Source of the DNA: Coriobacteriaceae bacterium
Lineage (GTDB): Bacteria; Actinomycetota; Coriobacteriia; Coriobacteriales; UMGS124
Assembly: GCA_019421015.1 (NCBI GenBank)
Contig: JAHZGC010000018.1
Coordinates: 40,301-74,625, forward strand
DNA length: 34,325 nucleotides
Reading direction: 5' to 3'
Below the pieces are notes generated by a model, which was given only the letters and a program-made list of their open reading frames with translations, searched no databases and was not told where the DNA came from. Shown in pieces: positions 24,500-32,814 of the stretch. The translations under genes and the position numbers were made by a program. Each line of letters starts with the position of its first letter. The stretch's first letter is position 1.

Positions 24500-25522
24500 A
24501 TGGAGAACCCCATCGCCCAGGCAGGCGGCACCGGCCAAAAGCCCCTGCTCGACGTCCGCGACGTGAACGTGACCTATCTGGGGCGCAAGAAGCGCGTCCA
24601 TGCGGTGCGCGACTGCTCGTTCACGATCATGCCCGGTGAGTCCATCGGTATCGTCGGGGAGTCGGGCAGCGGCAAGTCGACCATGGCCATGGCCCTGCTG
24701 CGCCTGCAGGACCCCAAGCACACCGCGGTGAGCGGCCAGGCGCTCTTCGACGGCAAGGATCTGCTTGCGCTCTCCGAGGCGCAGATGAACGAGCTGCGCT
24801 GGACCCAGATCGCCGTCGTGTTCCAACGTGCCATGAACGCCCTGTCGCCCGTGCACCGCATCTCGACCCAGGTCGAGGACATCTACCGCGTCCACGAGCC
24901 AAAGGCGACCAAGGCCGAGGTGCGCGAGCGCATGACGGAGCTGCTACGCCTTGTGAACCTGCCAGAGCGCGTCTACGGCCTCTATCCCCACGAGATGAGC
25001 GGCGGCATGCTGCAGCGCGTGGCCATAGCCATCAGCCTGCTGCACAACCCCAAGCTCCTCGTGTTCGACGAGGCCACGACAGCCCTCGACGTGGTGACCC
25101 AGGGGCAGATCCTGGCCGAGGTCACCGAGCTTGAGAAGAAGCTCCACACCACGCGCATCATGATAACCCACGACATGTCGGTGGTGGCCGCCTCATGCAG
25201 CAAGGTCGCGGTCATGTACGCTGGCGAGCTCATGGAGGTCGGCACGGTGCGCCAGGTGCTCAAAGACCCCAGGCACCCCTACACCCAGGGGCTACTCGAC
25301 TCGTTCCCGACCCTGCATGGCGAGACCGTCCAGCTCAAATCAATCCCGGGCTTCTTGCCCGACCTGGCCGAGGACATCCCGGGCTGCATGTTCGCCCCGC
25401 GGTGCCCCTATGCCGACGACCGGTGCCGCTCCCACCGTCCCGCCACGGCCACCCTGCCCGACGGGCGCGCCGTGCGGTGCTGGCGCTACGAAGGAGGTTG
25501 CGACCATGACGACAACGCATAA
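24500..25522 (+). CDS. Peptide ABC transporter ATPase, DppD/OppD type
   Basis: This 340-residue protein is a cytoplasmic ATPase subunit. It has Walker A GESGSGKST (residues 53-61), signature MSGGMLQRV and Walker B LLVFDEATTALD; the usual proline after DE is Ala here. The C-terminal oligopeptide/dipeptide extension is present, with PGCMFAPRCPYADDRC, a Cys cluster found in OppD/DppD proteins, where it can hold an iron-sulfur cluster. ATG 24500 lies four bases after the permease stop. The 3' end overlaps the second ATPase gene by 17 bases. Confidence 0.93.
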   Translation: MENPIAQAGGTGQKPLLDVRDVNVTYLGRKKRVHAVRDCSFTIMPGESIGIVGESGSGKSTMAMALLRLQDPKHTAVSGQALFDGKDLLALSEAQMNELRWTQIAVVFQRAMNALSPVHRISTQVEDIYRVHEPKATKAEVRERMTELLRLVNLPERVYGLYPHEMSGGMLQRVAIAISLLHNPKLLVFDEATTALDVVTQGQILAEVTELEKKLHTTRIMITHDMSVVAASCSKVAVMYAGELMEVGTVRQVLKDPRHPYTQGLLDSFPTLHGETVQLKSIPGFLPDLAEDIPGCMFAPRCPYADDRCRSHRPATATLPDGRAVRCWRYEGGCDHDDNA

Positions 25523-26546
25523 GGAGCCCACGGCCCAGCCTTCGGTGCGCGTCCAGGGCATCACCAAATGGTACCCGCACAAGACCGGCAAGCTCATCCA
25601 AGGACCCAAGGAGAAGCGCCCCTGGGTCAAGGCGGTCGACGACGTCTCGTTCGACATCGCACCCGGCGAGATTCTCGGCGTCATCGGCGAGTCGGGCTGC
25701 GGAAAGTCCACGCTCGGGCGTATGCTGTGCCGTCTCGAGGAACCCACCTCGGGCGATGTGCTCATCGGGGGCGTCTCCACCTCCTCCATGATCAAGAAGG
25801 ACTTCAGGGCCTTCCGCTGCACCGTGCAGATGATTTTTCAGAACCCCTTTGACACGTTCACCCCGCGCGACACCATCGGCGAGATCCTCATGCGCCCCCT
25901 GCGCATCCACCATATCGGGGCAAACGACGAGGAACGCCGGCACCTGTGCCTCACGGCCCTCGAGAACGGCGGCCTAAGGCCCGCCGAGGACATCATGGCG
26001 CGGTTCCCCCACGAGCTTTCGGGAGGCCAACTCCAGCGCGTGTCGATCATCCGCTCCATGAGCTTGAACCCGAGCCTCATCGTTGCCGACGAGCCCGTGA
26101 GCATGCTCGACGTCTCGGTGCGCGCCGACATCATCAACATGCTCATCGACGTGAGCAAGAACCGCGGCAACGCCATGGTGTTCATCAGCCACGACATCGC
26201 CGTGACGCGCAACATATCCGACAACATCGCGGTCATGTACCTGGGGCGCGTGGTGGAGTACGGTTCGGCCGCCGACGTGGTGGGTAACCCGCAGCACCCC
26301 TATACCCAGGCCTTGATCAGCAACTGCACGAGCATCGACCCCGACGACGTCTCTGAGCCGATTCCCATCAAGGGGGAGCCGCCCACCCCGGTGGACCCGG
26401 GCCCGGGCTGCTACTTCGCGCCGCGCTGCTTCAAGGCCTGCGAGCGCTGCTTCAAGGAATACCCACCTCGCGTCGACGTCTCGGGCACCCATTGGGCAAC
26501 CTGCTGGTGCATGGGGGAGCGCGCCGCCGAAGAGTCCTCTGAGTAA
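25506..26546 (+). CDS. Peptide ABC transporter ATPase, DppF/OppF type
   Basis: This 346-residue protein is the second ATPase subunit, pairing with the DppD-type protein. It has Walker A GESGCGKST (61-69), signature LSGGQLQRVS and Walker B LIVADEPVSMLD, the DppF/OppF pattern. The C-terminal extension has PGCYFAPRCFKACERCF, again Cys rich. ATG 25506 lies inside the end of the preceding gene and has a strong AAGGAGG site, so it is preferred to the much longer open frame from 25317, whose first 63 codons are the shadow of the neighbour. Confidence 0.93.
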   Translation: MTTTHKEPTAQPSVRVQGITKWYPHKTGKLIQGPKEKRPWVKAVDDVSFDIAPGEILGVIGESGCGKSTLGRMLCRLEEPTSGDVLIGGVSTSSMIKKDFRAFRCTVQMIFQNPFDTFTPRDTIGEILMRPLRIHHIGANDEERRHLCLTALENGGLRPAEDIMARFPHELSGGQLQRVSIIRSMSLNPSLIVADEPVSMLDVSVRADIINMLIDVSKNRGNAMVFISHDIAVTRNISDNIAVMYLGRVVEYGSAADVVGNPQHPYTQALISNCTSIDPDDVSEPIPIKGEPPTPVDPGPGCYFAPRCFKACERCFKEYPPRVDVSGTHWATCWCMGERAAEESSE

Positions 26547-26560
26547 GAAAGGTTCAACAC

Positions 26561-27946
26561 ATGAAGCCTGTATATCAAAAGGTGGTCGACGCGGTCCCCG
26601 ACTACCAGCAGTTTTACACCCTCGAGGAGCATGACGCCTCGAGCCGTGCCCTGGCGGCGGAGTTCCCCGACGTGGTGGAGCTCAGCGAGATCGGGACCAC
26701 GCGGGAAGGCCGGCCGCTCCTGTGCCTCAAGATAGGGGAGGGGCCCGCGGCCCTGATGCTGGGCTGCCCCCATCCCAACGAGCCCATCGGCGCCATGATG
26801 CTTGAGCACTTCTCGCGCGCACTGGCCGAGGACGAGGAGTTTTGCCGCGAGCTCGGCTACACCTGGTACATCGTCAAGGCCTGGGACGCCGACTCTTTGG
26901 CCGAGAACCTCTGGCTCAAGGGGCCCTACACGATCTCAAACTATACGCGCGGCTTCTTCCGCCCGGCTGGCGACGAAATGGTGGAGTGGACGTTCCCCAT
27001 CGACTACAAGACGCTGCACTTCCACGACGTCATGCCCGAGACCCGGGCGGTCATGGACCTCATCGATGCGACGAAGCCCTTGTTCATCTACTCGCTGCAC
27101 AACTCTGGCTTTGGCGGCGTCTATTGGTACCAGTCGCGCAAGACCCCTGAGATCTGGGAGGAGATGCGCCAGGTCGTTGCCAGCCAGGACCTGCCGCTGC
27201 ACCTGGGCGAGCCCGAGATGCCCTACCTCGAGCCTTGGGCGCCGGCGCTCTTCCGCTCCTGCGGCGTGGTCGACGAGTACGATTACTACGAGCAGTACGG
27301 CCCCCAAGACGTGGACCCTGCCGAGCAGTGCATGGCCGGTGCCTGCAGCGAGGAGTACGCCGCGAGCCGCTACGGCACCTTTGAGTTCGTGAACGAGATG
27401 CCCTATTTTTACGACGAGCGCATCCGCGACACCGAGCCCACCGGGCGCACGCGCCGCGATGTCGTGCTCGAGGCCCTCGACAACAACGAGGCGGGCACCC
27501 AGTTCATCCTCGACGTTTTGGCGCAGAGCCGCCCCTACATGGGCGACGACAACCGCTTCTGCCACTTTGTCGAGTCGTTCAACAAGGCGGGCAGCACGGC
27601 GGCGCAGCGCGCGATGGTGATGGAGAGCCCTGCCTTTGAGGAGCAGGCCACCGGGGCCGAGGTCTTCGACAACCTGCTCGTGGCACAGTTCTACAAGCTG
27701 CTCCAATTTGCGATGCTGCTGCGCGCCCATGAGTTCGAACTTGACCGGCTCGACGACGGGGGAGCGTCACGGGCCCGCACGGTCTTGGAGGCCGGCCGCG
27801 ACCGGGCACGGGATCGCTACGAGGCGCTGCGCGACTATCTGGAGGAGAACATCCATTACGAGGCGATCCCCATCAAGAAGCTGGTGACCGTGCAGCTCGC
27901 CTGCGGCCTGCTCGAGGCCGACTACGTCCGCACGCACCGTCCTTAA
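26561..27946 (+). CDS. M14-like zinc carboxypeptidase/deacylase
   Basis: This 461-residue protein has the M14 metallopeptidase zinc site: HPNE (His71, Glu74), equivalent to H-x-x-E, in a MLGCPHPNEPIGA block, with a later His180 in IYSLHNSGFGG as the third ligand. It lacks a signal peptide, so it should act in the cytoplasm. A long C-terminal part (about 300-461) is helical and outside the core domain. M14 members trim C-terminal residues of peptides or remove acyl groups. Its place between the transporter ATPases and the binding protein suggests it processes the imported peptides. ATG 26561 has AAGAAAGG upstream. The catalytic Glu cannot be placed with certainty. Confidence 0.8.
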   Translation: MKPVYQKVVDAVPDYQQFYTLEEHDASSRALAAEFPDVVELSEIGTTREGRPLLCLKIGEGPAALMLGCPHPNEPIGAMMLEHFSRALAEDEEFCRELGYTWYIVKAWDADSLAENLWLKGPYTISNYTRGFFRPAGDEMVEWTFPIDYKTLHFHDVMPETRAVMDLIDATKPLFIYSLHNSGFGGVYWYQSRKTPEIWEEMRQVVASQDLPLHLGEPEMPYLEPWAPALFRSCGVVDEYDYYEQYGPQDVDPAEQCMAGACSEEYAASRYGTFEFVNEMPYFYDERIRDTEPTGRTRRDVVLEALDNNEAGTQFILDVLAQSRPYMGDDNRFCHFVESFNKAGSTAAQRAMVMESPAFEEQATGAEVFDNLLVAQFYKLLQFAMLLRAHEFELDRLDDGGASRARTVLEAGRDRARDRYEALRDYLEENIHYEAIPIKKLVTVQLACGLLEADYVRTHRP

Positions 27947-27954
27947 GGTTCCAC

Positions 27955-27984
27955 CAGGGATGCGCTGGGGCCGTCCCTGTTTTT
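27955..27984 (+). terminator. Possible intergenic attenuator before the binding-protein gene
   Basis: CAGGGA (27955-27960) and TCCCTG (27974-27979) form a 6-bp stem with a 13-nt loop followed by five T residues. It could reduce read-through from the transporter genes or mark a processing site. The stem is short, so strength is doubtful. Confidence 0.4.
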
Positions 27985-28016
27985 ATACCGTAGACCCGGA
28001 CAAAGGAGTACGCACC

Positions 28017-29627
28017 ATGGAAAGCACCCTGTCCCGCCGCTCGTTTCTGGCCCTGTCGGCCGCAGGCGTGGCCACCCTCGCCCTGACCGGCGTGAACCCC
28101 GTGACCGGGGCCAAGCTCGCCAAGGCCGACGGCGATACCACCCTTATCGTCAAGGCCGACGGCGATCCCATGAACTTCAACCCCGACACCGTGGCCGACG
28201 ACAACTACTTCCCCGTCGCCATCAACATCTTTAACCGGCTTGTCAAGCTCGACATCCAGAGCAACGTCCTTCCCGACGCCGCCGAGTCCTGGGACGTCTC
28301 TGAGGACGGCCTGACCATCACCTTCCACCTGCGCGGCGACCTGATGTGGACCGACGGTGAGAAGCTCACCGCCGAGGACGCCGCCTACACCTACACCTAT
28401 ATCAAGGAGAACAACAGCTGCTTCTTCAGCTCCTATCTGGCTGCTGTGGACTCCGTCGAGGCCGCCGACGACACCACTGTTGTCTTCCACATGGCCACGC
28501 CCGACATCGCCCTCGTGACCAACCTCGCCTGGTATGCGAGCTTCATCATGCCCAAGCACGTCTACGACGTCGAAGGCGTCGAATGGGTCGACAACCCCGC
28601 CGCCCAGCTCTCCAACCCCGACAAGGTCGTGTCGAGCGGCGCCTTCCGCCTTGCCTCCTACCAGCAGGGGCAGAGCATCTCCATCGTGGCCAACGAGACG
28701 AGCCCCGTGCAGCCCTCGGTCTCCGGCATTACCTTCTCCATCATCACCGACCCCACCACGGCAGTCCAGGCCCTGCTGAATGCCGAAATCGACGTCTACA
28801 ACGGCATCGACGCCGCCAACGTCAACGAGCTGCGCGCCAACCCCGACCTCACCGTCGTTCCCATGGGCAAGCCCGTGCCGCTGCGCATGATCTTTAACAT
28901 GAACAACGAGATTGTGGCGAACCCCGCCGTGCGCAAGGCCATCGCTATGTGCGTCGACCGCGAGGACATCGCCCTCAAGGTGGGCAACGGCGAGGCGCCG
29001 ACCGACTACAGCATGTACCCGCCGGTCATCGAATGGGCCAGCAACACCACCGACGTCGCACCCGGCCTTGACATTGCGGCGGCCGAGCAGGAGCTTGTCG
29101 ACGCCGGCTTTACCAAGGACGCCGACGGCTACTACATCACCGGCCTCACTATCGACACCTTCGATTTTGGCGGCCTGCCCGACATGGCGCGCCTCATCAT
29201 CGCCAACATGAAGCAGGCCGGCATCCAGTGCGACCTCAACGTCATGGAGGCCAACGCCTGGCAGGACAAGTGCATGACCCGCAAGGACTACTCCATCTGC
29301 ATGATGGGCGGCACCATGGGCCCCGACCCCAGCTCGCTGGCCCTGCGCTACGGCACCGGCGCCTCCTCGAACGTGGGCGACTGGAGCAACGCCGACTTTG
29401 ATGCGCTCGTCGCCGAGGCCAACGCCGAAGGGGCCACCGAGAAGCGCGCCGAGCTCTACAAGCAGGCCCAGGCCATCATGGCCCAGGAACTCCCCATGGT
29501 CCCGGTGCTCGACTGGGTGAACTACTACGGCTATGCTAATGTCTTCACCAACCTGCCTTGCTATCCGACTGCCGACGACGGTCAGCCTCTGGGTGACGAG
29601 GATTACACGAAGGTCAGGCTGATTTAA
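28017..29627 (+). CDS. Tat-exported peptide-binding protein (SBP family 5)
   Basis: This 536-residue protein is an extracytoplasmic solute-binding protein of the peptide family (SBP_bac_5). It starts with a Tat signal, SRRSFLALSAAG, with a likely AKA-D cleavage near residue 38. The mature part has the family features: LIVKADGDPMNFNPDT, the AESWDVSEDGLTITFHLR strand, and VRKAIAMCVDRE. No lipobox Cys is present, although binding proteins in Gram-positive organisms are usually lipoproteins; it may stay attached by its uncleaved signal or by other contacts. ATG 28017 has AAAGGAG upstream; a longer frame from 27960 has none. It is the last gene of the operon. Confidence 0.93.
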   Translation: MESTLSRRSFLALSAAGVATLALTGVNPVTGAKLAKADGDTTLIVKADGDPMNFNPDTVADDNYFPVAINIFNRLVKLDIQSNVLPDAAESWDVSEDGLTITFHLRGDLMWTDGEKLTAEDAAYTYTYIKENNSCFFSSYLAAVDSVEAADDTTVVFHMATPDIALVTNLAWYASFIMPKHVYDVEGVEWVDNPAAQLSNPDKVVSSGAFRLASYQQGQSISIVANETSPVQPSVSGITFSIITDPTTAVQALLNAEIDVYNGIDAANVNELRANPDLTVVPMGKPVPLRMIFNMNNEIVANPAVRKAIAMCVDREDIALKVGNGEAPTDYSMYPPVIEWASNTTDVAPGLDIAAAEQELVDAGFTKDADGYYITGLTIDTFDFGGLPDMARLIIANMKQAGIQCDLNVMEANAWQDKCMTRKDYSICMMGGTMGPDPSSLALRYGTGASSNVGDWSNADFDALVAEANAEGATEKRAELYKQAQAIMAQELPMVPVLDWVNYYGYANVFTNLPCYPTADDGQPLGDEDYTKVRLI

Positions 29628-29643
29628 CCGTTGGCCGACCAAG

Positions 29644-29675
29644 CCCCGGGGCCGGTTCGCACGCCGGCCTCGGGG
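29644..29675 (+). terminator. Hairpin terminator after first binding-protein gene
   Basis: CCCCGGGGCCGG (29644-29655) pairs with CCGGCCTCGGGG (29664-29675) with one G-T wobble and an 8-nt loop. There is no strong T run, but it lies 17 bases after the stop and separates two transcription units. Confidence 0.6.
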
Positions 29676-29900
29676 TGTCCTGACCAAGATTATTCTAATA
29701 CCTTTACTTTACATAAGATATATTATCAGACCAATCTATCATGACTGGGGGAGCGGCGGATCTTCCCATAGTGCTACGGTCATCACGGTTGGCCGCTCGT
29801 TCGGGGGATTTGTGCGAGGTTAGAAAACAAATCGAAAACAAATCTGTGCTACGGTGCTTGGGTCCGGTACAGCCATCTTGCATCTGAAAGGACATTGCCC
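29676..29900 (+). promoter_or_regulatory. Promoter/leader region of second binding-protein gene with direct repeats
   Basis: The first part is AT rich (29690-29745). GTGCTACGGT occurs twice (29771-29780 and 29846-29855), 75 bases apart; both contain TGC-TACGGT, an extended -10 pattern. Immediately before the second copy is a perfect tandem repeat of GAAAACAAATC (29823-29833 and 29834-29844), about one helical turn each, a likely regulator site near -35. AAAGGA before 29901 is the ribosome site. Confidence 0.5.
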
Positions 29901-31616
29901 ATGAGCAAGATCACCACGGCCTCCATGACTCGTCGCGCCTTTGTGGCCGGCGCCGTCGCCACGAGTGCTGCCATCGCCATGGCCGCCAACGGTCTGCGCG
30001 AGCCCGTCTGCGCCTTCGCAGACGAAGACGTCGCCGAGCCCGACGAGGACACCTCCGGCGCCGTTCAGGGCGGCACCCTGACCTACTACCTCACGAACCC
30101 CGTAGGTATCGAGCCCTACACCGCCGAGGAGAATCAGGGCGTCGAGGTCGTGTACAACCTCTTCGACACCCTTGTGTCCTGGGACTGGGGCAACGAGCGC
30201 GTCGAGCCCCTGGCCGCCGAGAGCTGGGAGGTCAACGACGACGCGACCCAGTTCACCTTCCACCTGCGCAAGGACGCCAAGTTCCACAACGGCCAGCCGG
30301 TGACCTCCAAGGACTTCAAGTACTCCTGGGAGCGCAACTGCAACGCCGCCACCGTGCCTGCCCCCTCTTCGCAGGGCTATAAGATCAACATGATCGGCGG
30401 TGCCAACGATATGATGGCCGGCACCGGCACCGAGCTTGCTGTCGAGTGCCCCGACGACTATACCCTCGTCGTCAACCTGGACGCCCCCTACGGCGACTTC
30501 CTCATGCAGGTCTGCGACCCCTCCACGGCCCCCGTGCCGGCTGGTTGCGCCGATACCGACGAGGACTACCAGAAGTTCCGCGTCTCCCCCATCGGTAACG
30601 GCCCTTTCAAGATGAACGGCGAGTGGGTCGACGGCCAGTACATCCCGCTGGTGCGCAACGACGACTACTGGGGCGAGAAGCCGTTCATCGACGGCGTCAC
30701 CTTCATGATCTTCTCGAACGACCAGACCGCTTGGACCGAGTTCCAGGCCGGCAACCTCGACTTCACCCAGGTCCCGTCCGGCATGTTCGACCTGTCCCGC
30801 CAGATGTACGGCGAGGCTGAGAAGGACGGCTACCTGGCCAATCCCGACCACAGCTACTTCAGCGGTAGCGAGATCTCGATCTACTACATCCTGTGCAACA
30901 ACAAGGATGAGATCATGAGCAACCGCGACCTGCGCATCGCCATCTCCTGCGCCATCAACCGCCAGGCCATCTGCGACATCGTCTTCCAGGGCAGCCGCGT
31001 TCCCGCCGACAACATCCTCATGCCCGGCCTGGCCACCTATGAGCCCGGCGTGTGGGGCTACTGCCCGGCCGAGGGCGACCCGGCCCTGGCCAACGAGTAC
31101 TTTGACAAGGCCGGTTACCCCGCCAACGCCGACGGCCAGCGCGACCTCACCATCACCCTTTCCTGCAACCCCGGCTCCTCCAACGAGACTATCATGCAGA
31201 TGGTGCAGGCCGACCTTGCAAATTACGGCGTCACGGCCAACATCGACGTTCAGGAGTGGGCCGCCTATCTGGATGCCTGCCAGAGCGGCGACTACCAGAT
31301 CGGCCGTATGGGCTGGGTGCTCGCGACCCCGAATACCTACACGGTGCTGAACGACCTCTTCTACACCGGCCTTGCCAACAACTACTCCGGCTACAGCAAT
31401 CCCGAGTTTGATGCACTTATTGATGAGGCCCGTCAGATTCCCGACGAGGAGGAGCGCAACCTCGCCTATAAGGAGGCCAACGGCGTCGTTGGCGAGGACT
31501 TCCCGGTCATCCCGCTGATGTACTATGCCCATTACTACGTGGCTTCCAACCGCGTGCACAACCTGTTCCTGACCCCGGGTAGCCTCACCCGCCTGTGGCG
31601 TTGCTGGATCGGCTAG
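29901..31616 (+). CDS. Second Tat-exported peptide-binding protein (SBP family 5)
   Basis: This 571-residue protein is a second SBP_bac_5 binding protein. It starts with a Tat signal (TRRAFVAGAVATSAAI; cleavage probably after AFA near residue 40). A short acidic segment (DEDVAEPDEDT) follows, then GGTLTYYLTNPVGIEPYTAEEN, the AESWEVNDDATQFTFHLRK block and LRIAISCAINRQAI. There is no lipobox Cys. It is only distantly similar to the preceding binding protein and has its own control region and terminator, so it probably supplies an alternative ligand specificity to the same permease. ATG 29901 is used (AAAGGA upstream) rather than the TTG two codons earlier. Confidence 0.92.
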   Translation: MSKITTASMTRRAFVAGAVATSAAIAMAANGLREPVCAFADEDVAEPDEDTSGAVQGGTLTYYLTNPVGIEPYTAEENQGVEVVYNLFDTLVSWDWGNERVEPLAAESWEVNDDATQFTFHLRKDAKFHNGQPVTSKDFKYSWERNCNAATVPAPSSQGYKINMIGGANDMMAGTGTELAVECPDDYTLVVNLDAPYGDFLMQVCDPSTAPVPAGCADTDEDYQKFRVSPIGNGPFKMNGEWVDGQYIPLVRNDDYWGEKPFIDGVTFMIFSNDQTAWTEFQAGNLDFTQVPSGMFDLSRQMYGEAEKDGYLANPDHSYFSGSEISIYYILCNNKDEIMSNRDLRIAISCAINRQAICDIVFQGSRVPADNILMPGLATYEPGVWGYCPAEGDPALANEYFDKAGYPANADGQRDLTITLSCNPGSSNETIMQMVQADLANYGVTANIDVQEWAAYLDACQSGDYQIGRMGWVLATPNTYTVLNDLFYTGLANNYSGYSNPEFDALIDEARQIPDEEERNLAYKEANGVVGEDFPVIPLMYYAHYYVASNRVHNLFLTPGSLTRLWRCWIG

Positions 31617-31652
31617 CTCTTCGCCTTCTCTGTGCGTCTTTAAAGCACAAGC

Positions 31653-31693
31653 AAGGGGAGCGTGGCTCAATTGCGAGCCACGCTCCCCTTTTT
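31653..31693 (+). terminator. Strong intrinsic terminator
   Basis: A perfect 16-bp stem (AAGGGGAGCGTGGCTC at 31653-31668, GAGCCACGCTCCCCTT at 31675-31690) with a 6-nt loop is followed by more T residues. It ends the transcript of the second binding-protein gene and faces the convergent trxB gene. Confidence 0.92.
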
Positions 31694-31749
31694 GACATCT
31701 CCCCTTTTGACGTCCTATGGGCTGTGCGGCCGTGTTGGCGCTCCAGACC

Positions 31750-32691
31750 TCAGATGCGGTTCCTGTCGATGTAATGGGACGCGTCCATGGCTGCGACGGC
31801 CCCGTCCGAAACGGCCGTCACCGCCTGGCGTAACACCGTGTTCCTAACATCGCCGACGGCAAAAAGGCCCGGGGTTTTGGTGCGCATGTTGGAGTCGGTG
31901 GCGATGGCGTTGTTCTCTATGTCGACGAGGTCGAGAACGAGCTGGTAGCGCGGTTGATATCCGACAAAGACAAAGACCCCGAAGGCACGGGCGCCCAGTT
32001 CCTCCGTGATCCGCTCCCCCGTTTCGAGGTTCTCGGTCGTGATGCTCTCGGGGAACATGTCGCCAGAAAGCCCGAGAATGCGCGTGTTGTAGCGAATCTC
32101 GACCTTGGGGTTGCTCTCAAGAGCCTGGCGGCTCGAGAGGGTACCTTTGAGGATGTCGCCGCGCACAAGCATGGTCACGGAGCTGGACATGCGGGTGAGG
32201 TATTCGGCCTCCTCGCAGGCCGACTGTCCGCTGCCCACGACGTACACCGGCTTATTTCTGAACAGCATGCCGTCGCAGGTCGCGCAGTAGCTGACGCCGC
32301 GGCCGGTGAACCGCTCCTCGTTTTCGAAGCCCGCCAAACGAGGTTGAGACCCGGCGGCGTAGATGAGCACCTTGCTGGTATGCTCCGCTCCCCCGACAAC
32401 GGTATGGAACACGCCGTCGTCGGTACGCCATACCTTTGTGACCTCGTCGCGAATTAGGGAGCAGCCCGCAGCCTCGGCATGATGAGCCAGCATCTCGCCG
32501 AACTCCAGCCCCGAAATGCTGCTAATACCGGGATAGTTCTCTAGAATGCTCGAAATGGCGATCTGGCCCCCCAACGCCGACATCTCCGTTATGATGGCCT
32601 TGAGCCCGGCACGCGAAGCGTAGATGCCCGCCGAGAGCCCGGCAGGGCCGCCGCCAACAATAAGAACGTCGTGCTCCGTCGCTTTCTCCAT
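31750..32691 (-). CDS. trxB: Thioredoxin reductase-like flavoprotein
   Basis: This 313-residue enzyme has the low-molecular-weight thioredoxin reductase plan. Residues 13-18 (GGGPAG) bind FAD, CATC (136-139) is the redox pair, and the C-terminal TPGLFAVGDVR block binds FAD again. The nucleotide-binding stretch GSGQSACEEA (153-162) is present, but the HRR-x-x-x-R motif that binds the NADPH 2'-phosphate is replaced by VRGDILKG (176-183). It may therefore use NADH, ferredoxin or another donor. ATG 32691 has no strong Shine-Dalgarno, only AGAAAGCGAGTG upstream, as before glnN. It follows nrdR and dut in the same direction, though a terminator lies between. Confidence 0.88.
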   Translation of the reverse strand: MEKATEHDVLIVGGGPAGLSAGIYASRAGLKAIITEMSALGGQIAISSILENYPGISSISGLEFGEMLAHHAEAAGCSLIRDEVTKVWRTDDGVFHTVVGGAEHTSKVLIYAAGSQPRLAGFENEERFTGRGVSYCATCDGMLFRNKPVYVVGSGQSACEEAEYLTRMSSSVTMLVRGDILKGTLSSRQALESNPKVEIRYNTRILGLSGDMFPESITTENLETGERITEELGARAFGVFVFVGYQPRYQLVLDLVDIENNAIATDSNMRTKTPGLFAVGDVRNTVLRQAVTAVSDGAVAAMDASHYIDRNRI

Positions 32692-32712
32692 ATGAGATCA
32701 CTCGCTTTCTGC

Positions 32713-32743
32713 AAAAACGGGCACCTTGGCTTCAAGGTGCCCG
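32713..32743 (-). terminator. Intrinsic terminator of dut unit at the trxB leader
   Basis: An 11-bp perfect stem (CGGGCACCTTG at 32718-32728, CAAGGTGCCCG at 32733-32743) with a GCTT loop is followed, on the minus strand, by five T residues (32717-32713). It lies in the dut to trxB gap, two bases upstream of the trxB leader motif. TATAGT just before it (minus strand, near 32746-32752) could be a -10, so a trxB transcript might begin with this hairpin. Confidence 0.75.
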
Positions 32744-32814
32744 CGACTATATCCAGACGTATGGTTCCCCGTTCTGGCAATCGGCAGTCACGGGGCAGTT
32801 GTGGGAGGAGGGGC

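Noticed and set aside
27873..29687. 604-codon minus-strand frame opposite the first binding-protein gene
   Set aside because: Antisense shadow with Val/Gly/His bias and no domain.
29820..31670. 616-codon minus-strand frame opposite the second binding-protein gene
   Set aside because: Antisense shadow; the plus strand encodes a complete Tat-type binding protein with a proper start and terminator.
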